Shown in pieces: positions 16,079 through 24,641 of a stretch of 64,000 nt of DNA. This stretch comes from Roseomonas genomospecies 6 (lineage in GTDB: Bacteria; Pseudomonadota; Alphaproteobacteria; Azospirillales; Azospirillaceae), in assembly GCF_008365375.1 (NCBI RefSeq), contig NZ_QOKW01000022.1, positions 45,375 to 109,374 on the forward strand, in the 5' to 3' direction. The position numbers and the translations under genes were made by a program. Below the pieces are notes generated by a model. It had not been told where the DNA came from and searched no databases. It saw nothing but the letters and a program-made list of their open reading frames with translations. The stretch's first letter is position 1, and each line of letters opens with the position of its first letter.

Positions 16079-17347
16079 ATGAACATGAAGGCAATCATCA
16101 TCGGCGTTGCCATCTCGGTCGCGGTCGCCGTCATGGCCCCGAAATTGGCGAGCATGTGGTGGCTGTTCGCCATCGTGGCCGCCGGTGCCTGGCTCTATAT
16201 GCTTGGCATGATCCTCGCCAAGCATGGCGCGCTCCCCGACTCACTCGCCAGCCTCCTGTTGGGCAAGGGCATAAAGGCCAGCCTGACCTCGGGCGTCAAG
16301 GCCGAGCAGCGTGAGAAGCGTCGCCAGGAAATGCTGGCGACGGTGACGCGTGCCGCTGTCGAGGCTGGGCTGAACAACCGCTTCGTCGGCCAGCAGGCGC
16401 TCAACGAGGCGGTGGCGCGCGCGGTCGAGCGGCACGTCGCGAAGAAGAACCCGGTCGAGCCACTGAGTCTGCTGCTCGCCGGACCGTCCTCGTCCGGCCG
16501 CTCCAGCTTTGCAGAGATGATGGCGCAGGCGATGTTTGGGGAAAAGGGCACGGTCAAGCGCATCGACTGCGCCGGCGACAGCTCGGTGGACTGGAACGAC
16601 ATCGCCAAGGCGTATGAGGCCAACCCGCTGACCGTCCTGCTGGTGGACGGCATCGACCGCGTCGGCACCGCGCTCACCAGCGGCTCGTTCGGCACGGAAA
16701 TGGCACGCCTGCTGGAAGACGGCACCATCCTGGGCGTCAAGGGCAAGGCCAGCCGCGGTTTCGTGGTGCTGACCAGCAGCATCGCCGAGAGCGAGGCCAA
16801 GGACCTCCACAAAAAGCACGCCGAGCAGGGCCTGGAGCATCTGCTGGCCGAGATGCGCAAGACAGCGCTCGGCAACGCGCAGATCGGCGTAGACGTGACC
16901 GGCCGCGTCACTCTGCCGCTGGTCATCTGCCCGGTCGAGGACATGGGCAAGGCGGCCATCGTGTGGCGTCTGTTCTGCCAGTCGGTGCAGACCGAGCACG
17001 GCATCGTCATCAACCAGGAGGGCGGCGAAGGCCTGGACGAGTTCCTGATGCGCGCGATGGAGAAGTGGCAGACGGCCAGCCACGGCATCGGCGTTCGTGA
17101 GGCCAGTCGCTGGGTGGCCGAAGTCGCCGGCGAGAGCCTGATCGAGGCCGCGCGCGAGGGCATCACCCACGCCTTCGCGAGCTACGACGTTGACCAAGGA
17201 CGCATCTTGCTAGAGCGCGACATGGTGGCCGAGGAAGCGGCGCGCGCAGCGGCGCAGGCAGCGCGCGGCCCGAGCCTGGAAGATCACCTGAAGGGTAAGG
17301 CGGGCAAGCTAAACAGGAAACTGGGGATCATGAAGGCCGACGCCTGA
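16079..17347 (+). CDS. Membrane-anchored Clp-like AAA+ protein with degenerate ATP site, 422 aa
   Basis: Two hydrophobic helices (residues 4-20 and 25-47) are followed by an AAA_2-like domain. The ClpB-type opening NNRFVGQQALNEAVARAV is well kept. The P-loop reads GPSSSGRSSF, so Arg replaces the catalytic Lys. The Walker B strand reads TVLLVDGIDRVG, without the Asp-Glu pair. It is therefore probably unable to hydrolyse ATP. The next gene is a soluble homologue with intact motifs, so the two may form a mixed ring or an anchor/motor pair. It ends at a very strong terminator. Confidence 0.72.
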   Translation: MNMKAIIIGVAISVAVAVMAPKLASMWWLFAIVAAGAWLYMLGMILAKHGALPDSLASLLLGKGIKASLTSGVKAEQREKRRQEMLATVTRAAVEAGLNNRFVGQQALNEAVARAVERHVAKKNPVEPLSLLLAGPSSSGRSSFAEMMAQAMFGEKGTVKRIDCAGDSSVDWNDIAKAYEANPLTVLLVDGIDRVGTALTSGSFGTEMARLLEDGTILGVKGKASRGFVVLTSSIAESEAKDLHKKHAEQGLEHLLAEMRKTALGNAQIGVDVTGRVTLPLVICPVEDMGKAAIVWRLFCQSVQTEHGIVINQEGGEGLDEFLMRAMEKWQTASHGIGVREASRWVAEVAGESLIEAAREGITHAFASYDVDQGRILLERDMVAEEAARAAAQAARGPSLEDHLKGKAGKLNRKLGIMKADA

Positions 17348-17360
17348 GAGCGTCGCGCGT

Positions 17361-17409
17361 CAAACAGAGAGGGGGCCGGCGGTCGAACCGCCGGCCCCCT
17401 CTCTGTTTG
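17361..17409 (+). terminator. Very strong hairpin terminator
   Basis: A stem of more than 20 bp (CAAACAGAGAGGGGGCCGGC and its complement) with a CGA loop, 14 bases after the stop. Confidence 0.85.
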
Positions 17410-17447
17410 AATAATTACTTTTTCGGCGCGGCTGATCGGGGCGCTGC

Positions 17448-17459
17448 GTGCGCATGTGA
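17448..17459 (+). promoter_or_regulatory. GTGCGCATGTGA box
   Basis: Copy of the plasmid-wide motif ending 38 bases upstream of the start at 17497. Confidence 0.5.
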
Positions 17460-17496
17460 TCCGGGAGAACCTTTTTCCGACGGGAGAGACCCGAAC

Positions 17497-18618
17497 ATGG
17501 ACCTGATGAACAACCCGAACTTCATGTCCCGCCTGCAGTCGAAGATGGAGCAGAAGCAGGCCGAGAAGGACACGCGCAAGTGGGACGCCGCCACCATCGC
17601 GGCGAAGATCAAGACCCGCGTCATCGGTCAGGACCACATCGCCGACTACGTCAGCCAGATCATCGCCCGCAAGGCCGCGCGCCGGGTCAAGAAGGGCACC
17701 ATCATCAACCTGATGATCTCCGGCGTCACCGGCACAGGCAAGAGCGAGACCGCCAAGGCCATCGCGGAGGCCATGTTCGGCTCCGAGGACTACATGCTGC
17801 AGATCGACTGCGGCAATCTGGGAACGGGCGAGGCGGCGCTCGCGTCGCTGGTCGGCTCGGCCGCGGTCTACTCCGGCTCCTCGCGCGGCGTCATCGCCGA
17901 CTACCTGATCAAGATGAAGGGCGAAGGCGTCATCCTGTTCGACGAATTCGAGAAGGCGTGCCCGACTAAGGATGCACCAGTCGCCAAGATGCTGCTGAAG
18001 CTGCTCGACGAAGCGAAATTCCAAGACCAATATTCGATGCAATCTCACTCGGCTTCTGGTTGTGTGATTATTTTAACCAGCAACCTTAAGGCGAAGGAAC
18101 TCTCCGACGCCGCCCAGCAGATCACCGACGGCGAGGAGCTGGAGGTCGTCGCCCGGCGCGTCCTGTCCGACACCATGGCGCCCGAGTTTATGGAGCGCTT
18201 GGACGTCATCACGACGACCCGAGGGCTCACAACCCAAGATCGTGCGCGCATCGTCATGCTCCACTTCCAGAAGTTGGCCAAGAGCCACGAGTGCGAGGTC
18301 GTGGACGTGGGCGACGGCTTCTTCGATCTGCTGGTCGAGGGCGCCGAGCGCTTCGGCCAGACGTCCACCCGAGGGGTCATCCGCTGGCTCGGTAAGGTCT
18401 GTGACGATGCCTTCATCGAGTGTGTGAATGATCGCAAGATCAAGCGCGTGGTCGCCGACTTCGTGGATGGCCAGCTGATCCTCACCCCGGCCGGCGCCGC
18501 CGGTGTCTCGGCGGCAGCCCCCACCCCGGTCCGTCAGGCCGAAGCGCCGCGTGCCTCCACGCCTCGTTCCGGGTACACGCCGCCGGCGGCGGACCGGGAC
18601 GACAAGAGCTTCTTCTGA
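17497..18618 (+). CDS. Clp/AAA+ ATPase with intact Walker motifs, 373 aa
   Basis: This start is chosen for the GGGAGAG ribosome site 8 bases before the ATG. The domain begins AAKIKTRVIGQDHIADYV. Walker A is GVTGTGKSET near residue 79, Walker B VILFDEFEKA near residue 147, a sensor-1-like VIILTSNLKA follows, and PEFMERLDVI holds the expected arginine finger. This is the ClpA/B D2-type core without ClpP-binding or substrate domains. The Pro/Ala-rich tail ends DDKSFF, perhaps a docking peptide. It pairs with the degenerate membrane-bound homologue upstream. Energising assembly or transport of envelope components is a reasonable inference. Confidence 0.8.
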   Translation: MDLMNNPNFMSRLQSKMEQKQAEKDTRKWDAATIAAKIKTRVIGQDHIADYVSQIIARKAARRVKKGTIINLMISGVTGTGKSETAKAIAEAMFGSEDYMLQIDCGNLGTGEAALASLVGSAAVYSGSSRGVIADYLIKMKGEGVILFDEFEKACPTKDAPVAKMLLKLLDEAKFQDQYSMQSHSASGCVIILTSNLKAKELSDAAQQITDGEELEVVARRVLSDTMAPEFMERLDVITTTRGLTTQDRARIVMLHFQKLAKSHECEVVDVGDGFFDLLVEGAERFGQTSTRGVIRWLGKVCDDAFIECVNDRKIKRVVADFVDGQLILTPAGAAGVSAAAPTPVRQAEAPRASTPRSGYTPPAADRDDKSFF

Positions 18619-18623
18619 GGGGG

Positions 18624-19046
18624 ATGAACATGCGCGCCATGCTGGTCACCGGGATCGACCTCTGGGAACACGAGCGGTCATTCAAGATGGCGTTCTGGAC
18701 GGCGCTCTTTGCCACCGGAGCGACGGTGTTTCTCCTCGCCACCGGCGGCCCAGGGGGCGGAGGTGGTGGCGGTGGCTCGGCGTCGCCGCCTCCGCAGAAC
18801 GTCTTCGCCACGCAGCAGCCGATGCCGCAGGCCGCACCACAGGCGCCGCAGATGCCGGCCTACCAGCCGGTCCTGAGCGGTCCTGGTGCGCCGATGCCGA
18901 GTGGCCCGGTGTCGGTAACGCCGGTCGCCCCGTCGCCGTCCACAGTGATTCGTGGCGCGGCGCCGTCGGCGCAGCCCGCACAGCCGCAGCCGGTGGCGCC
19001 GCGCCAGGCTCCACCAACTACGGTGAAGCCGTTGGAAGGGTTCTGA
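18624..19046 (+). CDS. Single-pass membrane protein with Gly/Pro/Gln-rich tail, 140 aa
   Basis: One transmembrane helix (residues 22-40, MAFWTALFATGATVFLLAT) is followed by a run of glycines and then a long Pro/Ala/Gln-rich stretch spanning the periplasm or wall. It ends in TTVKPLEGF. It starts 6 bases after the AAA+ gene, so they are co-transcribed. TonB- or TrbL-like linker roles are possible, but no domain is identifiable. Confidence 0.6.
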   Translation: MNMRAMLVTGIDLWEHERSFKMAFWTALFATGATVFLLATGGPGGGGGGGGSASPPPQNVFATQQPMPQAAPQAPQMPAYQPVLSGPGAPMPSGPVSVTPVAPSPSTVIRGAAPSAQPAQPQPVAPRQAPPTTVKPLEGF

Positions 19047-19080
19047 GGGTCGGATAAAAATAGAACCGTCGGTGGAGTTC

Positions 19081-19114
19081 TGGGGTCGGGGAAATACCCG
19101 GCCCCATTTTTTTT
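19081..19114 (+). terminator. Intrinsic terminator with T-run
   Basis: TGGGGTCGGG and CCCGGCCCCA (one G-T pair) are followed by eight T. It ends just before the next GTGCGCATCTGA box. Confidence 0.8.
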
Positions 19115-19116
19115 GC

Positions 19117-19128
19117 GTGCGCATCTGA
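19117..19128 (+). promoter_or_regulatory. GTGCGCATCTGA box
   Basis: Identical to the copy upstream of parM, ending 35 bases before the start at 19163. Confidence 0.5.
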
Positions 19129-19162
19129 CCCCCAGAGAAAAATTTCACCTCTGGGGAATCCC

Positions 19163-19834
19163 ATGCACATGATCCGCAATGTCCTTCTCGCCGCCACCGC
19201 CGTCCTGACGCTGGCCGCCTGCGAAACCAGCAACACCTACCTGGTCCAGGGTGCCGCCGATCAGGCTCAGGCGGGTCGTGCCGCCACCGCCCGAACCGTG
19301 CCGCACATCGCCACCGCCGCGGTCAATGTTCGCGCTGAGCCGAGCGCCAACGCCAAGATCGTCGGCCATCTCAACGACGGCGACCGCGTCCACAGCTTCG
19401 GCGCCAGTTCGGACGGCAAGTGGCTGGCCATCGGTGATCCGGTCACCGGCTCCATCACCGGCTACGTGTCGTCCACACTGGTGCGACAGGAAGGCCAGGC
19501 GCAGACCCCGCGAGCCGTGCAGAAGGCGCAGTCTGCCTCCAAGTCCCAGTCCTCGGCACCGTCCCGGTCCAGCGGCAAGAGCAGCACCTCCAAGCCGGAC
19601 GTGGTGCGTGGCGGCGAGGGCAAGGGCTTCGACGCCGGTTCGGTCGTGCGCGAGACGACCGGCGCGCCGAAGGACTTCGACGAGACCTCGGTCGTGCGTG
19701 ACAGCTCGAAGCAGCAGGGCTTTGACGCCAGCCGCATCGTGCGCGACAGCACCTCGTCCGCTCCGGCCTCGCGCGATCCCGGCAGCTTCGACCGCAGCGC
19801 CTCCGGCGCCGGTGAAGTGATGATCCGGCAGTGA
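19163..19834 (+). CDS. Lipoprotein with bacterial SH3 domain and FDxxxxVR repeats, 223 aa
   Basis: A lipoprotein signal with lipobox LAAC (Cys20) leads into an SH3_3-type domain near residues 50-105 (AAVNVRAEPSANAKIVGHL, GDRVHSFG, GKWLAIGDP, GYVSSTLV). This fold usually binds peptidoglycan or acts as a scaffold. A Ser/Lys-rich linker follows. Three and a half copies of a 16-18-residue repeat close the protein: GFDAGSVVRETT, DFDETSVVRDSS, GFDASRIVRDST, SFDRSAS. The repeats look like short docking motifs. It is probably an outer-membrane or cell-wall component of the neighbouring envelope machine. Confidence 0.75.
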   Translation: MHMIRNVLLAATAVLTLAACETSNTYLVQGAADQAQAGRAATARTVPHIATAAVNVRAEPSANAKIVGHLNDGDRVHSFGASSDGKWLAIGDPVTGSITGYVSSTLVRQEGQAQTPRAVQKAQSASKSQSSAPSRSSGKSSTSKPDVVRGGEGKGFDAGSVVRETTGAPKDFDETSVVRDSSKQQGFDASRIVRDSTSSAPASRDPGSFDRSASGAGEVMIRQ

Positions 19835-19888
19835 TCGCGGCCGTGCGCAACTGAATGAGCAGAATTCGAGTTTCGGGGGAACACCGAC

Positions 19889-21904
19889 ATGAACACCATC
19901 ATCCGAAGCGTGCTGCTGGCTGGCGTGGCGATGACCGCCATCGCGTCCCAGGCGCACGCCGACGCCGCGGCTGACGCGGCCAAGATCACCGCCGAGTGCG
20001 TCGCCGCCGAGGCGAACGCCAAGGCGGTCTGCGACAAGATCGCCGCCGACGTGGCCGCCGGCAAGGACCCCATCGCCACCCTGCCGGTCGTCGATGACCT
20101 CGCCGCCGGCGATGTGGTGGTGTCCGGCCCGTGGGGCAGCGTCGCTGTCCGCAAGACCGTCAAGGGCTACTCGGCGCTCGCCGTGACCGCGCTCAAGGCC
20201 AACCCGGCTGTGTCCATCACCAAGGTGACCGACGCGGCGCAGGCCGCCAGCCTGACCAGCGCCCCGGCCGCTGCCGCGAAGAAGCTTGATCCGGCCACCC
20301 TGGCGGCCGAGGTCGAAAAGGTCTCCAAGGACGCCAAAGCGGCTGCCGAGAAGCTAGCCGCCGAGCTGACCGCCGGCAAGGACCCGTTCGTCGCCATGCC
20401 GACCGTCGATGCGCTCGTGGATGGCGACGTGCTGATTGGTGGCCTGGACGCCCCGACCATCATCCGCAAGACCGCGCGCGGCCACGCTCCGTTGGCCTAC
20501 ACCGGCACCGACGCCATCCCGTTCGGCGTCTCGCTCAAGGGCGCTGCGGCCGCCCCGGCGAAGCCGGCTGAGCCGAAGCCCGATCCGAAGTACGCCGCCG
20601 GCTGGGTGGTGGACGCCGGCATGCCGGGTTCGCTCGACGGCACGCAGCCGATCCGCGACCGCTTCGCCCGCTGGGCCCACAAGGATACCTCGTCGCTCGA
20701 CCTGCACAAGGTCTACTCGATGATGCCGGTGGCGCAGAGCTGGTTCTTGCCGCAGTACACCCTGCGCGGCATGTTCGACGCCAAGCAGGCCGGCGCCTAC
20801 CGCTTCGCGGTCGAGGTGATCACCTCGGGCCAGCAGATTGTCGGCCATCAGTGCTGGCCGTCAATTGCCGCCATCGACAACGGCACGCCCGTGCCGCTGA
20901 CCAACGTGCAGCCCGTGCAGTCCATCGCCGGCAAGCGTGGCATGGTGGAGACGGTCGCCATGGACCGGCCGGTGGAGATCGCCGCGGCGGGTCTGCAGGA
21001 GATGCAGATCTCGATCGTGTGCAACCCGCTCAACACGACCGAGATCGAGCAGAGCCCGGAGATCGTCGCGCAGTTCTTTGGCCCCGCCGTCAACCGCGAC
21101 AAGAACAAGGTTGCCCTGCTGCCCGACGTGAAGCTCAAGGTCCAACGCCCGGGCGAGAACGGCTTCTCTGAACTGAAGCCGGACGAGGTGGTCTTCGACA
21201 TCAACCAGTACCCCGGCCTCTCCGTGGCTGGCGGCTCGACCGCGGGCGCGATCACGCTCGGTGGCCGGAAGAGCGTCGCTGAGGCTCTGCCGAACCTCGA
21301 CTTGAAGGATACCAAGCCGGGCTGGTTCATCGACGTCTATGCGCGCGACGCCGCGAGCGAGCAGGACATCGACATGACCTTCCCGTCCGGGGCGAACAGC
21401 AAGTTCACGCTGGGCGACCACTTCCGGTTCGGGGGCAAGACCTGGGGCAAGTCCTACCTGGCCAACACTCGTCTCGTCGCGCCGAAGGCCGGTGACTACA
21501 CCATCGCTGTCGTGGCCGCCAACCAGGCCTACGCGACTACCAGGGACTACATGACGGGGGACAAGTGCTCGGTCAGCGTGTACGTGTCCGACGGCTCGGG
21601 CACTGAGCATCCCGTCGTGGCCACTGCCGAGCGCGCGATTTACACCGGTGGTCAGCAGGACCTGCGGCCTGTCGGCATCACCGCCCCGGTGTGGAGCGGC
21701 ACCTTCACCGCCAGCCAGCCTGGCGTCTACGCGCTGCGCGCCGCCGCCAAGTGTGACAAGGCTCTGGAGGATGGCCGCATCACCAAGGAGTCGGAAATCG
21801 CTTACAAGATGGCCGCCGTGTCCTTCCAGGTGCTGTTGCGCGGGCCGGACGACGCCACGCTGCGCATCCCAGGCGACAACGACTTCCGCTACCGCTCCAA
21901 GTAA
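19889..21904 (+). CDS. Large exported protein with duplicated N-terminal module, 671 aa
   Basis: A Sec signal peptide (cleavage after SQAHA, about residue 24) precedes two tandem helical/beta units of about 105 residues. These units share AAGKDPIATLPVVDDLAAGD / TAGKDPFVAMPTVDALVDGD and an IRKTARGHAPLAYT-like end. After a Pro/Ala linker come two larger beta-rich modules with similar openings (AGWVVDAGMPGSLDG; PGWFIDVYARDAAS) and PA14-like phrases (KQAGAYRFAVEVITSG; PKAGDYTIAVVAANQ). It contains several cysteines that could form disulfides. It is probably a periplasmic or surface protein of the block. Relation to PA14 is tentative. Confidence 0.65.
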   Translation: MNTIIRSVLLAGVAMTAIASQAHADAAADAAKITAECVAAEANAKAVCDKIAADVAAGKDPIATLPVVDDLAAGDVVVSGPWGSVAVRKTVKGYSALAVTALKANPAVSITKVTDAAQAASLTSAPAAAAKKLDPATLAAEVEKVSKDAKAAAEKLAAELTAGKDPFVAMPTVDALVDGDVLIGGLDAPTIIRKTARGHAPLAYTGTDAIPFGVSLKGAAAAPAKPAEPKPDPKYAAGWVVDAGMPGSLDGTQPIRDRFARWAHKDTSSLDLHKVYSMMPVAQSWFLPQYTLRGMFDAKQAGAYRFAVEVITSGQQIVGHQCWPSIAAIDNGTPVPLTNVQPVQSIAGKRGMVETVAMDRPVEIAAAGLQEMQISIVCNPLNTTEIEQSPEIVAQFFGPAVNRDKNKVALLPDVKLKVQRPGENGFSELKPDEVVFDINQYPGLSVAGGSTAGAITLGGRKSVAEALPNLDLKDTKPGWFIDVYARDAASEQDIDMTFPSGANSKFTLGDHFRFGGKTWGKSYLANTRLVAPKAGDYTIAVVAANQAYATTRDYMTGDKCSVSVYVSDGSGTEHPVVATAERAIYTGGQQDLRPVGITAPVWSGTFTASQPGVYALRAAAKCDKALEDGRITKESEIAYKMAAVSFQVLLRGPDDATLRIPGDNDFRYRSK

Positions 21905-21917
21905 TCAGGGAGAGTGA

Positions 21918-21950
21918 GGGTTCACCGGTGGCGCGGCCACCGGTGAACCC
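21918..21950 (+). terminator. Hairpin after the 671-aa gene
   Basis: GGGTTCACCGGTGGC and its complement form a strong stem, 13 bases after the stop. There is no T-run, so it may attenuate rather than end transcription into the next genes. Confidence 0.5.
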
Positions 21951-21963
21951 CACCAACACCATC

Positions 21964-22161
21964 ATGCCCCAGAAACGATCAGACAAGCCGCGGTCAGACC
22001 GGAAATTCGTCGGCGGGTTTTTGGACCCGCGCACCTCCGATCTGATCACCCAGCTCGCCAAGCTGAACCAGACAACCAAGGAAGCCATCATCGCCCGCGC
22101 GCTCGACGACCTTTTCGAAAAAGAAGGTCTGCCACGGGTCAACGAGGGGAGGGACGAATGA
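21964..22161 (+). CDS. Small ribbon-helix-helix-like protein, 65 aa
   Basis: Starting at MPQKRSDKPRSDRKF, the core GGFLDPRTSDLITQLAKLNQTTKEAIIARALDDLF reads as beta-alpha-alpha, like small plasmid ribbon-helix-helix repressors. A longer GTG-started frame exists from 21928, but it lies inside the hairpin and is less likely. Its stop overlaps the next start (ATGA). It is probably a local regulator. Confidence 0.55.
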   Translation: MPQKRSDKPRSDRKFVGGFLDPRTSDLITQLAKLNQTTKEAIIARALDDLFEKEGLPRVNEGRDE

Positions 22162-22442
22162 GCGCGTTTGACGATATGACCGGAAAAAGTTCGGCCCCGA
22201 CGCCGCAATACGCCCCGAGCGCGACCACGCAGCAGGGCACCGTGGTGCAGCCGACGCCGCACGGCTCGGTGCCGAAGGGCAAGTTCGGGGACATCGGTAT
22301 GGGCATCGCCCTCGTCCTGGCGCTGATCGGCATTTGGAAAATTCTGGAGGCTGTCGGTGGCCGGGGACGAGGGATGGAAAGCTGGCTGCAGGGCGGCTTG
22401 GCCATCATTGGTGCGTTTTTCGTGATGTCCCTGGTCACCTGA
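22158..22442 (+). CDS. Small two-helix membrane protein, 94 aa
   Basis: A flexible Thr/Pro/Gln-rich N-terminus of about 45 residues, then two transmembrane helices (GIALVLALIGIWKILEAVGG and GGLAIIGAFFVMSLVT). The size and topology recall VirB2/TrbC pilin precursors or phage holins, but there is no signal peptide and no family signature. It could be an inner-membrane piece of the envelope machinery. Confidence 0.5.
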   Translation: MSAFDDMTGKSSAPTPQYAPSATTQQGTVVQPTPHGSVPKGKFGDIGMGIALVLALIGIWKILEAVGGRGRGMESWLQGGLAIIGAFFVMSLVT

Positions 22443-22448
22443 ATCTGA

Positions 22449-22463
22449 CCGGGACGGTCCCGG
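22449..22463. promoter_or_regulatory. Perfect operator-like palindrome CCGGGACGGTCCCGG
   Basis: It starts 6 bases after the stop at 22442 and ends 73 bases before the start at 22536. The surrounding bases extend the symmetry to GACC/GGTC. Confidence 0.55.
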
Positions 22464-22535
22464 TCCGGCACGTCCCGAAACACGCGCGGCTGCCCCATAC
22501 TCATCTGCAGACACACCGACCGGAGTCAAAGTGCC

Positions 22536-23066
22536 ATGCCCTCCATGAATCTCGGCCGCCGCCCTGTCCGCACCATTCCGCCGAGCCATGAGGCACCGGC
22601 CGCGCCCGCGAACCGTCGCCGCGAACTGGTCATGCATCTGGCCTCGGTGATGAGCTATCCGCGCGACCAGGAACTGCGCTACCTGACCGGCCTGCTGCGC
22701 GCGCCGAATGGCGAGGAGGTGGTTCGCCGCGAGCTGCTGCTGTTGAAGGAGGCGCAGAAGATGGGCGTGCTGGGCGACAAGGTCGCCGCGCGCGCCGCGC
22801 TGATTGCCGAAGCCAAGCGCTGTGTCGATGCCGGCGAGTTCGATGATCCGCCGCCGCACCGCGTCACGCGCGACGGCGACCTGGAATGGACGTCCGGCAC
22901 CACCACCCGCACGCTCTACCGCGACGGCTGCGAGGATTACCGCCAGGACGGCACCCTGCATCGCCGCGGCGGACCGGCCGAGACCGCGCCGGGCCTGCGC
23001 AGCGTCTGGTACGAACGTGGACGCCGGGTTGATCCGAGTGGCGCCTCCTACGCCTGGGCAGCCTGA
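22536..23066 (+). CDS. Hypothetical protein with MORN-like end, 176 aa
   Basis: Helical N-terminal two thirds (RRELVMHLASVMSYPRDQELRYL; VVRRELLLLKEAQKMG). A short beta-rich end follows, LYRDGCEDYRQDGTLHRRGG, which resembles the W/Y-x-x-DG-LHR-x-x-GPA repeats of MORN-like proteins. Function is unknown. It follows the palindrome at 22449. Confidence 0.55.
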   Translation: MPSMNLGRRPVRTIPPSHEAPAAPANRRRELVMHLASVMSYPRDQELRYLTGLLRAPNGEEVVRRELLLLKEAQKMGVLGDKVAARAALIAEAKRCVDAGEFDDPPPHRVTRDGDLEWTSGTTTRTLYRDGCEDYRQDGTLHRRGGPAETAPGLRSVWYERGRRVDPSGASYAWAA

Positions 23067-23112
23067 TCCAAGGACTGCCCCAAAACTGGTCGGCCGTCGC
23101 CATCTTAATAGG

Positions 23113-23124
23113 GTGCGCAGATAA
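23113..23124 (+). promoter_or_regulatory. GTGCGCAGATAA box
   Basis: Copy of the plasmid-wide motif ending 28 bases before the start at 23152. Here the last bases (AGATAAT) look most like a sigma70 -10 box. Confidence 0.5.
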
Positions 23125-23151
23125 TAAAGAAGCCGACCAAGGGAGGGCGCC

Positions 23152-23595
23152 ATGCTGAACAACATCACCGAATTCTTTCACAATATTTTCGCCAAGAAGA
23201 GCCAGATGTCGCCCGAGGCGATGGAGCGCATCCTTAACAGCGAGGTTGAGCTTGAGAAGGCGCGCGCGGAGGACCGCGAGTTCGAAGCGCAGGTCAACGC
23301 GCTGGACGAGATGCAGGGGGGCCTCAGCCGCCTGTATGTGAACGATCCCGATTGCCAAGCGGGCGTGAAGGCCTGGAACGACAACCGCTTTGGCAAGGAA
23401 CTGGAAGCCTATCTCGACACGCTGAGCGAGGAAGACCGGTGGAACTTCCATCACGGTTTCCAGGCGGCGGCTGAGATTTGGGCTGAGCCGTATGGCATGC
23501 AGAACACCATCGACCCTTGGGAGTTTGGGAAAGCTCACTACGAGGAGTCCTTCAAACGCCTGGGCATCACGCGCAAGGTAAAGGCGAAGGTCTGA
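23152..23595 (+). CDS. Hypothetical acidic protein, 147 aa
   Basis: A helical, acidic, soluble protein rich in Trp/Phe/His near the C-terminus (DRWNFHHGFQAAAEIWAEPYGM). I recognise no family. A TGATG overlap couples it to the 328-aa gene. A good GGGAGGG ribosome site precedes the ATG. Confidence 0.6.
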   Translation: MLNNITEFFHNIFAKKSQMSPEAMERILNSEVELEKARAEDREFEAQVNALDEMQGGLSRLYVNDPDCQAGVKAWNDNRFGKELEAYLDTLSEEDRWNFHHGFQAAAEIWAEPYGMQNTIDPWEFGKAHYEESFKRLGITRKVKAKV

Positions 23596-24581
23596 TGCGC
23601 ATCAAGTCATCTCCATTGAAGTCGGCTCAGGCATCTCCCAGCCCTGAGCGGTCAGACAAGCTACTGAAACAGGCAAAGACCTTTGCCTCGCATGCGCTGA
23701 CCGACGCCCAGGGGCCCTTGAATAAGACGGTGACGTGGATGGCGTTGCGCGACCTGCGCAACGCCATCGGCCGTTACGAGAAGACGATGGCGGCTCCAGG
23801 GACCAAGCCGAAGGTCACCCAAGAGATGAGAAACCGCCTGACCGTGGCGCTTGCCGGCGCCCATCTGCATCTCGCGGCAAAGGCTTTTCGTCGCGGTGGT
23901 CATGCCGCCCTGGCCGACCACGCAACGCGCTGTCGGGCGACCCTGACCGACCCGAATTTCCACGCCCTGAGGGGCGTAAAGACACAGCTCCAGCGCGCCA
24001 CTCTTCTTTACGATGTTGCGACAACCACGGTTCCAAACCATCGCGCTCTGATGGTCAAAGCTCCGAATCTCGAAGGCATGTGGATCAAGGCCAACATGGT
24101 CAGAACCGAAGCCATCGAGAAGTCCAAAATCTACGGAGACGATTTCCAGAGCCGGTTCGCGGAGCGTGTCCGCGCAGGCCAGGACACGTCCGAGGACGAC
24201 TGGCGCCAGTATCTGTCCGCCTATCACGACCTCCGCGCCAAGATGGCCGAAACCTACATGTCCGGCCTCAAGGCGCGGACGCTGCTGGAGAAGAAATTCG
24301 AGGGTCCGGTGTACGTCGAGCAGACCGAGTGGGTCAGCGGCAACGCCGGTTTCACGTCCTACGACGACCGACGCAACGAGAACGCCGTCCGCCAGGAAAC
24401 CCGTTCGGTCGAGCTGACCGGCTTGGCGAAGTCACGTCAGAAGCGGGACGACATCGAGCGTCTCGGCCAGCGGGTCGGCCGCGCCATATCCCGGATCGAG
24501 ATCGACCTGCACGACGCGCGGGACCGTTTTGTCGCGCTGATTTCCCGACAGGTGGACGAGGAACTGGCGCGGGCTCCATGA
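23595..24581 (+). CDS. Hypothetical helical protein, 328 aa
   Basis: The ATG is set by the TGATG overlap with the upstream stop. It is a basic, mostly helical protein: KLLKQAKTFASHALTDAQGP, then SAYHDLRAKMAETYMSGLKA and an Arg-rich end helix. There is no signal or membrane segment. Its position behind the acidic 147-aa protein suggests an interacting acidic/basic pair, which is inference from charge only. Confidence 0.55.
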   Translation: MRIKSSPLKSAQASPSPERSDKLLKQAKTFASHALTDAQGPLNKTVTWMALRDLRNAIGRYEKTMAAPGTKPKVTQEMRNRLTVALAGAHLHLAAKAFRRGGHAALADHATRCRATLTDPNFHALRGVKTQLQRATLLYDVATTTVPNHRALMVKAPNLEGMWIKANMVRTEAIEKSKIYGDDFQSRFAERVRAGQDTSEDDWRQYLSAYHDLRAKMAETYMSGLKARTLLEKKFEGPVYVEQTEWVSGNAGFTSYDDRRNENAVRQETRSVELTGLAKSRQKRDDIERLGQRVGRAISRIEIDLHDARDRFVALISRQVDEELARAP

Positions 24582-24641
24582 GCGAACAGCGTCTTCGGGC
24601 GCCCTTCACGTTTTCGCCACGAACCTCTGGACCTTGGCGCG

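Noticed and set aside
22158..22442. VirB2 pilin
   Set aside because: Two helices fit, but there is no signal peptide or pilin motif. Kept only as an alternative.
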